Of a DNA stretch of 64,000 bases, positions 1-7,647 are shown piece after piece. The translations under genes and the position numbers were made by a program. The stretch lies in the NCBI RefSeq assembly GCF_025263485.1, contig NZ_CP079863.1, positions 1,922,001-1,986,000 of the forward strand. The letters are read 5' to 3'. This DNA comes from Mycobacterium sp. SMC-2 (GTDB lineage: Bacteria > Actinomycetota > Actinomycetes > Mycobacteriales > Mycobacteriaceae). The notes below the pieces were generated by a model, which was given only the letters and a program-made list of their open reading frames with translations, did not search any database and had not been told where the DNA came from. Within the stretch, counting starts at the first letter, position 1. Each line of letters starts with the position of its first letter.

Positions 1-47
1 TCCAAATGGGTGTCGGCGCCGATGACGACGACGCGTGAAGCTGTCAC
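1..47 (-). CDS. IS110-family transposase, N-terminal fragment cut by window edge
   Basis: Reading leftward from a GTG at 47, the first 15 codons give VTASRVVVIGADTHL, then the window ends. A hydrophobic strand followed by G-x-D-T-H near the N-terminus is characteristic of the RuvC-like DEDD transposases of the IS110 family, where this Asp is the first catalytic acidic residue. A purine-rich AAGGAG lies upstream at 61-66, rather far from the GTG. Only the start is visible, so family membership rests on one motif and the remainder cannot be judged. An unrelated gene with a chance match is possible. Confidence 0.45.
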   Translation of the reverse strand, partial: MTASRVVVIGADTHL

Positions 48-331
48 GATGGTGGTGTCTCCTTCTGCGGGTAGCGGAATGGCGGACACCCCGGCCGGGC
101 GGGCAGACAAGACATTGAAGAGGGAACTGCCAGGCTCCTGATTAAGTCATGTCCGCCCCGCCGGGGGCATCCTTCGGCAACCACTGACCGGTGGGACAGA
201 TCAATTCCAAGACAACCCAACAGGGCGTCAGTCAGAACGGCGAGTCACCACCGGTAGTGGCCACCGCGACCATCCTTAATCGGGTCGCCTGAACAGAATC
301 AATGTCGTAGGGGTGTGGCATACTCGAACAC
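48..331. other. Non-coding region between putative transposase start and HNH gene
   Basis: No convincing reading frame is visible in these 284 bases. If the leftward gene is an IS110 element, its end lies here, together with the long non-coding segment 5' of the transposase that in IS110-group elements encodes the bridge RNA. No element boundary or terminal repeat could be placed by eye. Confidence 0.3.
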
Positions 332-1837
332 ATGTTCGATAAGTCACGCTCGTCGTCTGAGCTCGTCGCGCGGCTCGACAAGTGGGCCGAGGAGATGCTG
401 GGACGGGCGCGGCAGAAGACCGCGACGGCGGAGTCGGCGGACTGGATCGAGCAGATCGGCACGGCGGTGCGTATCGAGAACCAGGCGGTGGCCGCGCAGT
501 TCGCGGCGATCGGCGGGTTGTTCCGGTACCGGCTGGCGCAGGGTCCGGAGGCCGAGGACTGGGCCATCGACACGATGGCGGCGGTGGCCGCGGAAGTGGC
601 CGCGCGCCTGCGGATCAGCCAAGGGCTGGCCACCGACAAAGTGCACTATGCCCGCGCGATGGATGAACGACTGCCCCACACCGCTGAGGTGTTTCTCGCC
701 GGTGGCATCGGTTTTCAGGCGTTCAGCACGATCGTCTCGCGGACCGACCTGATCGTCGATTCCGACGCGTTGAACCGCGTCGATGAACTCATAGCCGCCA
801 ATGTGGCGCGCTGGCCGTCGCTGACGCGGGGCCGGCTGTCGGCCAAAATCGACGCCATCGTGGCCCGCGTGGACGCCGATGCCGTGCGCCGTCGCACGAA
901 ACGCCATCTCGATCGCGAGATCTGGATCGGCGTCGACGCCGACGGGATCTCCGAAATCGGCGGCAGCCTGTTCACCGTCGACGCCCACGCGCTGGACACC
1001 CGGTTGACTGCCCTGGCGGCCACGGTGTGTGAGCACGACCCCCGCACCGGGGAACAGCGCCGGGCGGATGCGCTCGGGGCGCTGGCAGCCGGCGCGGACC
1101 GGCTGGGCTGCCGCTGCGGGCGAGCTGATTGCGCCGCGGGGCGACGGCCCGCGTCCTCGCCGGTGACCATCCACGTCATCGCCTCTCAGGACACCCTCGA
1201 CGGCGGACAGGCACCGGCCTGCGAGATCAATGCCGACGGGCTTATCACTCCCGAACTGATCACCGAACTCGCCAAGTCAGCCAAACTCGTCCCGCTGGTC
1301 CATCCCGGCTGCGCGCCACCCGAGCCCGGCTACACCCCGTCGAAGGCGCTGGCCGATTTCGTACGCGCCCGCGACCTGACCTGCCGGTGGCCCGGGTGCG
1401 ACGTCCCGGCCGGCAACTGCCAGCTCGACCACACCATCCCCTACGCCAACGGCGGGCCCACCCACGCGGGCAACATCAAGTGTTATTGCCCGACCCATCA
1501 TCTTCTGAAGACTTTTTGGGGCTGGACCGAACAGCAGCTGGCTGACGGCACGTTGATCCTGACCTCGCCGTCCGGACAGACGTACGTCACGACCCCGGGC
1601 AGCGCGCTGCTGTTCCCCAGCCTGTGCTACGCCGTGGGCGGCATGCCGGCACCGGAAGCCGACCTGCCGCAGTATTACTGCGGTCAGCGCAGCGCGATGA
1701 TGCCGAAACGACGCCGCACCCGCGCCCAAAACCGCGCCCACCGCGTGGCCGCGGAACGCCGAGCCAATCGCGAGGCGCGCCTGGCCCGGGCTGGGCCCAC
1801 GCCACCCGACCCCGACGACGATCCACCGCCATTCTGA
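332..1837 (+). CDS. 13E12 repeat family protein: DUF222 domain plus C-terminal HNH endonuclease
   Basis: A 501-residue protein of the mycobacterial 13E12 family, many of which are carried on REP13E12 repeats. The N-terminal ~300 residues resemble DUF222. The C-terminal part holds an HNH nuclease signature: CRWPGC, then QLDHTIPYANGG, then CPTHHLLK, giving two Cys pairs and the catalytic His of the LDH motif. The tail is basic and proline-rich, ending PDDDPPPF. The ATG at 332 starts the family-like sequence MFDKSRSSSELVARLD. It stands next to an apparent transposase start, which suits a mobile or repeated locus. These proteins are assumed to be DNA nucleases, but a cellular role is not established. 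Confidence 0.85.
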   Translation: MFDKSRSSSELVARLDKWAEEMLGRARQKTATAESADWIEQIGTAVRIENQAVAAQFAAIGGLFRYRLAQGPEAEDWAIDTMAAVAAEVAARLRISQGLATDKVHYARAMDERLPHTAEVFLAGGIGFQAFSTIVSRTDLIVDSDALNRVDELIAANVARWPSLTRGRLSAKIDAIVARVDADAVRRRTKRHLDREIWIGVDADGISEIGGSLFTVDAHALDTRLTALAATVCEHDPRTGEQRRADALGALAAGADRLGCRCGRADCAAGRRPASSPVTIHVIASQDTLDGGQAPACEINADGLITPELITELAKSAKLVPLVHPGCAPPEPGYTPSKALADFVRARDLTCRWPGCDVPAGNCQLDHTIPYANGGPTHAGNIKCYCPTHHLLKTFWGWTEQQLADGTLILTSPSGQTYVTTPGSALLFPSLCYAVGGMPAPEADLPQYYCGQRSAMMPKRRRTRAQNRAHRVAAERRANREARLARAGPTPPDPDDDPPPF

Positions 1838-1909
1838 CGGCCGCTCGACGGTTTAGGCGGATGCGACCGCGGAGGATCGCGCTCGATTTCCGCAGTCAGG
1901 CCGCCCTGT

Positions 1910-2593
1910 TCAGAGCACCCGGGTGACCTTCTCCGTTTCGATCCTGCGTTCAAGCGCCGACGGGTCGGGATGGGCCACCTGCACCAGCGACGCGCCGACG
2001 GCCAGGATCGCCAGCAGGCCGTCCACCAGTTGGTCGGGATTCGACCACGCCGCGCTGGAAAGAACGCGGTCCTTCGCCGTCAATCCCCTTGCGGCGGCCG
2101 AGCTTTGGCAATCGGCGAGGACGTCGTCGACCGATCGGCCGGCCAGCGCCGGGCCGGGATGGCGCTCGGCGACGATCTGGTCGCCGTGCACCCGCACCGC
2201 GGTGGCGTAGTCGGTGACGCCGATCGGCAGGTCGGGGGCCGGGCGGCCGAAGGGGTCCAGCGACAGCACCGCGACTTCACCCCCCGATGCCGCCAAGGCG
2301 ATGTCGGCCTCGTCGAGCCGGTCGGCGGTGCACAGCGCTAGGTCCGCCGGGCCCGGCTCGAGTACCGCCTCGGCGCCGATCCACCACACGCCGAACAACA
2401 CGACCGCCGTCTGCCAGTGCGCCGGCAGCAGGATCGCGACCCGGCTGCCCGGGCCAGCGCCCAGCTCGTCGCGCAACAGGTTGCCGGTCTTGGCCGCCCA
2501 GTTCGCCAGCGTCGCCGCGGACAACTCGATGCGTTCCCCGGTCGCGTCGTCGTAGTAGGTGATGCGCGGGCCGACCGGGTCGGTCCGCAGCAT
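1910..2593 (-). CDS. TIGR03089 family protein (AMP-binding-like fragment), Rv3268-like
   Basis: About 227 residues beginning MLRTDPVGPRITYYDDATG. It resembles the N-terminal part of acyl/adenylate-forming enzymes (ANL fold) but is far too short to have the full catalytic core, as is usual for TIGR03089. The reading frame stays open upstream to a CTG at 2626 that overlaps the stop of the LCP gene, adding LSTLAGAILDP. Related proteins seem to include those residues, so the true start may be there, but no ATG/GTG/TTG is available at that point. It is co-directional and contiguous with the LCP gene, so probably co-transcribed. Function unknown. Confidence 0.75.
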   Translation of the reverse strand: MLRTDPVGPRITYYDDATGERIELSAATLANWAAKTGNLLRDELGAGPGSRVAILLPAHWQTAVVLFGVWWIGAEAVLEPGPADLALCTADRLDEADIALAASGGEVAVLSLDPFGRPAPDLPIGVTDYATAVRVHGDQIVAERHPGPALAGRSVDDVLADCQSSAAARGLTAKDRVLSSAAWSNPDQLVDGLLAILAVGASLVQVAHPDPSALERRIETEKVTRVL

Positions 2594-2622
2594 CGGGTCG
2601 AGGATGGCGCCGGCGAGCGTGC

Positions 2623-4095
2623 TCAGTTGATGCACTCGGGCTTGTCGGAGCCGGCGGTCAGGATCGGCGAGGGCGCGGGGACGTTCGGGTCGGGGGCCAC
2701 CGAACCGACGTTGGACACCCGGGCGGGCATTACCGTGCCGGTGCCGGACAGTCCCGAGCCGGGGCCGGTGTAGTCGTTGGCCAGCACCACCCGGACCGAG
2801 CCGGGCGCCACGGACGGATCGGCCACCACCGGCAACCCGCCCAGCTCCTTGGACACCTCCTGGGCGCCCAGGTCGTCGGCCTTGGCGGCCCGCACCTGGC
2901 TGCCCTTGACGTGGCCGCCGTCGTTGTTGCCGACGGTGCCGGCACCAAATCCCTTGGCGGTCAACACCTGTGAGACCGCTGACGCCAGCCCGTTGATGTC
3001 GGTGTCGTTGACCACGCTGGCGGTGGTCTTCGCCGGGGTGTAGGCGATCTCCTCGGTCTTGCCCTGCTCCTGCTCGTGCAGCAGCCCGCTGACCCAGTCC
3101 TGGACCTGACGCTGATCCACGCGCACGACGCTCTGCATGCCGTCGTCGCTCCAGCCGGCCCCGTCCAGCACCGGAATGGTGGCGAACGCGACGTTGCCGC
3201 CGGCCAGCTTCTGCATCTGCTGGACGAAATCCATCACGTCCCAACCCGACGAGATCACCACCGAGCGCTGCACGGCGGCCTCCAGCCGGCGCATCGTGGT
3301 GGGACTGGACAGCGTCTTGCCGGAGAGGACCCGATGGGCCAGCGACGCCATCACCACCTGCTGGCGCACCACCCGGTCCAGGTCGCCGCGCGGCAATTCG
3401 TGGCGCTGCCGGACGAAGCTGAGCGCCTCGGGCCCGTCGAGCCGTTGCGGGCCGGCCGGGAAGTCGGCACCCGAAAGCGGTTCGAACACCGGCTCTTTGA
3501 GGCAGACGTCCACGCCGCCGAGGGCGTCGGTGATCAACGAGAAGCCGAGCAGCCCGATCTCGGCGTAGTGGTCCACGGTGACGCCGGTGAGGTCGGCGAC
3601 GGTCTTGATCAGGGCCTCGCGCCCGGCCTCGGTGCCCTGGGCGGCGGCGTCCTCGGCCGAATCGCCGGCCTTGACCAGGTTGGTGCGCTTGGCCTCGCGG
3701 GTCTGGCCGTAGACGCCGTTGATCTTCGTCTTACCCAGGCCCGGCGCGGCGACGTAGGAGTCGCGGGGAATCGAGATGGCGGTCGCCGACTTCCCGTTGT
3801 TGGGGATCCGGATCAGGATGATCGTGTCGGTGTTGGTCGCTTCCTCGTCGCCGGCCCGCAGGGTGGCCAGTTCCTCTTGGGACAGGGGGTTGCCGTGGGC
3901 GTCGGTGCGGCTGTCCATGCCGACCAGCAGGATGTCGATCGCGCCGTCGTCGCCGCCCTTGCCGAGCGAGGGTGCGGACATGTGAAAGATGCCGTCCTCG
4001 AAGGCTCGGACGTTGCTCCACGCGATCCCGGTGCCGACGACGACCGCGAGCGTGAGCGCAGTGGCAATCACACGAACCACACGATGCACAGACAT
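2623..4095 (-). CDS. LytR-CpsA-Psr family cell-wall ligase (Rv3267/CpsA1-like)
   Basis: 490 residues. A single N-terminal membrane segment (about residues 9-29) is followed by an extracytoplasmic LCP domain (about 50-330) with the conserved start DILLVGMDSRTD, the PRDSYV motif and the Arg-rich FVRQRHELPRGDLDR helix. A C-terminal LytR_C domain (about 355-450) follows. LCP proteins transfer polyprenyl-linked glycans to peptidoglycan, and in mycobacteria this family attaches arabinogalactan. It is divergent from rmlD, whose product feeds the rhamnose linker of that polymer, so the context fits. The downstream TIGR03089 gene abuts its stop. Confidence 0.93.
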   Translation of the reverse strand: MSVHRVVRVIATALTLAVVVGTGIAWSNVRAFEDGIFHMSAPSLGKGGDDGAIDILLVGMDSRTDAHGNPLSQEELATLRAGDEEATNTDTIILIRIPNNGKSATAISIPRDSYVAAPGLGKTKINGVYGQTREAKRTNLVKAGDSAEDAAAQGTEAGREALIKTVADLTGVTVDHYAEIGLLGFSLITDALGGVDVCLKEPVFEPLSGADFPAGPQRLDGPEALSFVRQRHELPRGDLDRVVRQQVVMASLAHRVLSGKTLSSPTTMRRLEAAVQRSVVISSGWDVMDFVQQMQKLAGGNVAFATIPVLDGAGWSDDGMQSVVRVDQRQVQDWVSGLLHEQEQGKTEEIAYTPAKTTASVVNDTDINGLASAVSQVLTAKGFGAGTVGNNDGGHVKGSQVRAAKADDLGAQEVSKELGGLPVVADPSVAPGSVRVVLANDYTGPGSGLSGTGTVMPARVSNVGSVAPDPNVPAPSPILTAGSDKPECIN

Positions 4096-4193
4096 CCCAC
4101 TAGGTTACTTGCGACACAGACGCTTCGCGGGTAGCGAACCCCCGCGCGCCCCAGGCGTCACCCGAGCGTTCCGGCGCATGCCAGACTCAAACC

Positions 4194-5087
4194 ATGTCGA
4201 CCAGGATCGTGATCGCCGGTGCCGGGGGGCAGCTGGGCAGCTGTTTGCGTTCCCTGGCCGCCGGCCAGGGCCGCGACGTGCTGGCGCTGACGTCCTCGGA
4301 GTGGGACATCACCGACCCCGTCGCCGCCGAGCGGATCGTCCGGCGCGGCGACGTGGTGATCAACTGCGCGGCGTACACCGACGTCGACGGCGCCGAGAGC
4401 GACGAGGCCGGCGCCTACGCCGTCAACGCCGCCGGCCCGGAGAACATCGCCCGGGCCTGCGCGCGCGCCGGCGCCCGGCTGATCCACGTCTCCACCGACT
4501 ACGTCTTTGACGGCGACTTCGACGGCGCGGCGCCCCGGCCCTACGAGCCCGACGACGAAACCGCGCCGCAGGGCGTGTACGCCCGCAGCAAGCTCGCGGG
4601 GGAGCGGGCCGTGCTGGGGGCGCTGCCCGACGCCGTGATCGTCCGGACCGCCTGGGTCTACACCGGCGCTGACGGCAAGGACTTCGTCGCCGTCATGCGC
4701 CGGCTGGCCGCCGGGGACGGTCCGGTGGACGTCGTCGACGACCAGATCGGCTCACCGACCTACGTGGGAGACCTGGCGGCCGCGCTGCTGCAGGTCGCCG
4801 ACGACCGCGTGCCCGGGCCGATCCTGCACGCCGCCAACGAGGGCGCGGTGTCGCGCTTCGAGCAGGCGCGCGCGGTGTTCTCCGAATGCGGCGCCGACCC
4901 GGCGCGGGTGCGGCCGGTCGGCACCGACAAGTTTCCGCGGCCCGCGCCGCGGCCGGCCTACTCCGCACTGTCGTGCCGGAAGTCCGCCGCGGCGGGGCTG
5001 CGGCCGTTAAGGCCCTGGCGCGCTGCGCTTGTCGCGGCGCTGGCGGCATCGAGCAGTGACCGACCGTTACCCTCTACGCGTGACTGA
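4194..5087 (+). CDS. rmlD: dTDP-4-dehydrorhamnose reductase
   Basis: 297 residues. Last step of dTDP-L-rhamnose synthesis: NADPH reduction of dTDP-4-keto-rhamnose, the donor for the mycolyl-arabinogalactan linker. An N-terminal Rossmann motif GAGGQLG and the SDR catalytic YARSK (Tyr-x3-Lys) with the preceding STDYVFDG are visible. The start is the ATG at 4194. Its stop overlaps the GTG of wbbL, so the two are translationally coupled, consistent with the rhamnose made here being used by the rhamnosyltransferase. Cytosolic. Confidence 0.96.
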   Translation: MSTRIVIAGAGGQLGSCLRSLAAGQGRDVLALTSSEWDITDPVAAERIVRRGDVVINCAAYTDVDGAESDEAGAYAVNAAGPENIARACARAGARLIHVSTDYVFDGDFDGAAPRPYEPDDETAPQGVYARSKLAGERAVLGALPDAVIVRTAWVYTGADGKDFVAVMRRLAAGDGPVDVVDDQIGSPTYVGDLAAALLQVADDRVPGPILHAANEGAVSRFEQARAVFSECGADPARVRPVGTDKFPRPAPRPAYSALSCRKSAAAGLRPLRPWRAALVAALAASSSDRPLPSTRD

Positions 5088-5973
5088 CGTTCTGCCGGTC
5101 GTGACGGTGACCTACTCACCGGGCCCACACCTCGAGCGCTTCCTGGCCTCGTTGTCGCTGGCCACCGAGCGGCCCGTGTGCGTGCTGATGGCCGACAACG
5201 GCTCCACCGACGGGACGCCGCAGGCCGCCGTCGAGCGCTATCCCAACGTGCGGTTGTTCCACACGGGGGCCAACCTCGGGTACGGCACCGCGGTCAATCG
5301 CGCGGTGGCGCAGCTGGAGTCGGACGACTGGGTGATCGTGGCCAACCCGGACGTGCAGTGGGGCCCGGGCAGCATCGACGCCCTGCTGGAGGCCGCCACC
5401 CGGTGGCCGCGCGCCGGCGCCCTCGGCCCGCTCATCCGCGACCCCGACGGCTCGGTGTACCCGTCGGCGCGCCACCTGCCCAGCCTGGTCCGGGGTGGCA
5501 TGCACGCGGTGGTGGGCCCGCTATGGAAGCGCAACCCGTGGACGGCCGCCTACCGCCAGGAGCGGCTCGAGCCCACCGAACGCCCGGTGGGTTGGCTGTC
5601 CGGATCGTGCCTGCTGGTGCGCCGGTCCGCCTTCGCCCAGGTCGGCGGGTTCGACGAGCGCTACTTCATGTATATGGAAGACGTCGACCTCGGGGATCGC
5701 CTCGGCCGGGCCGGCTGGCTGAGCGTGTACGTGCCGGCCGCCGAGGTGCTGCACCACAAGGGCCACTCCACCGGGGGCGACCCGGCGAGCCACCTCGCGG
5801 CCCATCACCGGAGCACCTACCTGTTCCTGGCCGACCGGCACTCCGGTTGGTGGCGGGCGCCCCTGCGCTGGGTGCTGCGGGCCTCGCTGGCGCTGCGGTC
5901 CCGCCTGATGGTGCGCGGCGCGCTGCGCAGTCGGAGACGGAAACTGGCGGAAGGGCGGCGCACAAATGGCTAA
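5080..5973 (+). CDS. wbbL: dTDP-rhamnosyltransferase WbbL (arabinogalactan linker)
   Basis: 297 residues from the GTG at 5080 (VTDVLPVVTVTYSPG), preferred over a longer in-frame start at 5029 because it overlaps the rmlD stop in the usual coupled arrangement and begins the GT2 fold correctly. Family 2 glycosyltransferase motifs: ADNGSTDGTP, the VANPDVQ acidic site and the later GFDERYFMYMEDVDL. It adds rhamnose to GlcNAc-PP-decaprenol at the inner face of the membrane, forming the linker between peptidoglycan and arabinogalactan. The M. tuberculosis orthologue (Rv3265c) is essential. Confidence 0.94.
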   Translation: MTDVLPVVTVTYSPGPHLERFLASLSLATERPVCVLMADNGSTDGTPQAAVERYPNVRLFHTGANLGYGTAVNRAVAQLESDDWVIVANPDVQWGPGSIDALLEAATRWPRAGALGPLIRDPDGSVYPSARHLPSLVRGGMHAVVGPLWKRNPWTAAYRQERLEPTERPVGWLSGSCLLVRRSAFAQVGGFDERYFMYMEDVDLGDRLGRAGWLSVYVPAAEVLHHKGHSTGGDPASHLAAHHRSTYLFLADRHSGWWRAPLRWVLRASLALRSRLMVRGALRSRRRKLAEGRRTNG

Positions 5974-7045
5974 CCCGCAGGTCGATGCCGTGATCTTGGT
6001 CGGCGGCAAAGGCACCCGGCTGCGTCCGCTCACGCTGTCGGCGCCCAAGCCGATGCTGCCGACCGCCGGGCTGCCGTTTCTGACCCACCTGCTGTCCCGC
6101 ATCGCCGAGGCGGGCATCGAGCACGTCATCCTGAGCACCTCGTATCAGGCCTCGGTGTTCGAGGCGGAGTTCGGCGACGGGTCCAAGCTGGGCCTGCAGA
6201 TCGAGTACGTCACCGAGGACAGCCCCCTGGGAACCGGCGGCGGCATCGCCAACGTCGCCGGGCACCTGCGCCACGACACCGTGATGGTGTTCAACGGTGA
6301 CGTGCTGTCCGGTTCCGACCTCGGCCAGATGATCGAGTTTCACCGGGCGCAGCACTCCGACGTCACCCTGCACCTGGTGCGGGTCGGCGACCCGCGGGCC
6401 TTCGGCTGCGTGACGACCGACGCGGACGGCCGGGTCACCGCCTTCTTGGAGAAGACGCAGGACCCGCCGACCGACCAGATCAACGCGGGCACGTACATCT
6501 TCAAACGCGCCATCATCGACCGGATTCCGCTCGGCCGGGAGGTGTCGGTGGAGCGCGAGGTGTTCCCGGCCCTGCTCGCCGACCCCGACGTCAGGGTCTG
6601 CGGCTACGTCGACTCCAGCTACTGGCGCGACATGGGCACGCCGGAGGACTTCGTCCGGGGCTCGGCGGATCTGGTGCGCGGGATCGCCCCCTCCCCGGCC
6701 CTGCGCGGTCACCGCGGCGAGCAGCTGGTGCACGACGGCGCGGCGGTGTCGCCGGGCGCGGTGCTGATCGGCGGCACCGTCGTCGGGCGGGGTGCCGAGA
6801 TCGGCCCCGGCGTCCGGCTGGACGGCGCGGTGATCTTCGACGGCGTCAAGGTCGAGGCCGGCAGCGTGATCGAGCGCTCCATCATCGGCTTCGGCGCGCG
6901 CATCGGCCCGCGGGCGCTGATCCGCGACGGCGTGATCGGCGACGGCGCCGACATCGGAGCGCGCTGCGAGTTGCTGCGCGGCGCCCGGGTCTGGCCCGGC
7001 GTTTCGATTCCCGACGGCGGGATCCGCTACTCGTCCGACGTCTGA
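5966..7045 (+). CDS. manB: Mannose-1-phosphate guanylyltransferase (GDP-mannose pyrophosphorylase)
   Basis: 359 residues. Makes GDP-mannose from mannose-1-phosphate and GTP. The nucleotidyltransferase signature VGGKGTRLRPLT lies at the N-terminus, with the metal-binding FNGDVL region, and a left-handed beta-helix of hexapeptide repeats occupies about residues 255-350 (repeated I/V-G-x-G units). In M. tuberculosis this is Rv3264c, called manB or rmlA2 (manC in other nomenclature). It overlaps the wbbL stop by 8 bases, completing the rmlD-wbbL-manB operon. A tandem hairpin lies directly after the stop. Confidence 0.93.
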   Translation: MANPQVDAVILVGGKGTRLRPLTLSAPKPMLPTAGLPFLTHLLSRIAEAGIEHVILSTSYQASVFEAEFGDGSKLGLQIEYVTEDSPLGTGGGIANVAGHLRHDTVMVFNGDVLSGSDLGQMIEFHRAQHSDVTLHLVRVGDPRAFGCVTTDADGRVTAFLEKTQDPPTDQINAGTYIFKRAIIDRIPLGREVSVEREVFPALLADPDVRVCGYVDSSYWRDMGTPEDFVRGSADLVRGIAPSPALRGHRGEQLVHDGAAVSPGAVLIGGTVVGRGAEIGPGVRLDGAVIFDGVKVEAGSVIERSIIGFGARIGPRALIRDGVIGDGADIGARCELLRGARVWPGVSIPDGGIRYSSDV

Positions 7046-7060
7046 GGCCCGCTATCGCGC

Positions 7061-7116
7061 CGAGCGTGACGCTACCGTCACGCTCGAGCCCGAGCGTGAC
7101 GTTGCCGTCACGCTCG
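7061..7116. terminator. Tandem palindromes between convergent genes (bidirectional terminator-like)
   Basis: Two near-identical inverted repeats lie 30 bp apart. Each has arms CGAGCGTGACG and CGTCACGCTCG-like around a four-base loop (7061-7086, loop CTAC; 7091-7116, loop TTGC). They sit between the stop of manB and the convergent Nudix gene, whose last codons fall inside the second palindrome. Stable stems without a U-tract are common at mycobacterial gene ends. Tandem near-identity also suits a dispersed repeat. Confidence 0.6.
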
Positions 7117-7647
7117 ACCGGTGGCCCGCGAGACCAGATACGCCAGCGCGCGGTCGGTGCCGGGTGGCAACGCGTCGGCGGGCCACCACCGCAGGTCCTC
7201 CGATTCGTCGCTGATCGCGATCTGCGCGCCGGCCGGCGCGTGCGCCACGAACTGCAGATCCAGGTGCCGGGTGGGCATGCCCAGCGAGCAGGTGAGCGGG
7301 TGGACGTGCACGGCGGCCAGCCGGGGCTCGATGCGCAAACCGGCGACGCCGGACTCCTCGGTGGCCTCGCGCAGCGCGGCGGCGACGATGTCGTCGTCGT
7401 CATCGTCGCAGTGGCCGCCCAGTTGCACCCAGCGGCCCAGGCGGCGGTGCAGAGTCAACAGCACCTGGCCGCCGGTGTGGTCGAGCACCAGCGCCGAGGC
7501 GGTGACATGGCCGGGCACGCACGCGCGGCGGCACGCGTCCGGGCGGGCGAGCACGAAGGCCAGGACCGCGTGCCGCAACGAATCCTGCGCGGCGTCGGGG
7601 GGCCGCCAGTCGGACAGCAGTGAGATCGCCGACTCCCGGACGCTCAC
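7108..7647 (-). CDS. Nudix hydrolase
   Basis: 179 residues from a GTG at 7647 that overlaps the mamA stop (GTGA). A Nudix box is present but altered: GGHCDDDDDD followed by REATEESGV, so the REx2EExG core is intact while the upstream Glu of G-x5-E is replaced by a run of six Asp. The rest (HVHPLTC, DLQFVAHA, DLRWWPADAL) fits the ADP-ribose or NTP-type Nudix fold. The substrate cannot be predicted. Coupling to mamA implies co-transcription. From memory, M. tuberculosis has no Nudix gene between Rv3263 and Rv3264c, so this may be gained here or lost there. Confidence 0.85.
   Translation of the reverse strand: MSVRESAISLLSDWRPPDAAQDSLRHAVLAFVLARPDACRRACVPGHVTASALVLDHTGGQVLLTLHRRLGRWVQLGGHCDDDDDDIVAAALREATEESGVAGLRIEPRLAAVHVHPLTCSLGMPTRHLDLQFVAHAPAGAQIAISDESEDLRWWPADALPPGTDRALAYLVSRATGRA

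Noticed and set aside
3076-4134. A 352-codon open frame on the plus strand opposite the LCP gene
   Set aside because: Low-complexity Gly/Ala/Arg/His-rich translation with no family resemblance, exactly antisense to a well conserved gene; a product of high GC.
7046-7120. A short CRISPR-like array (two repeats)
   Set aside because: Only two palindromes with a four-base gap, no spacers of regular length and no cas genes in the window.
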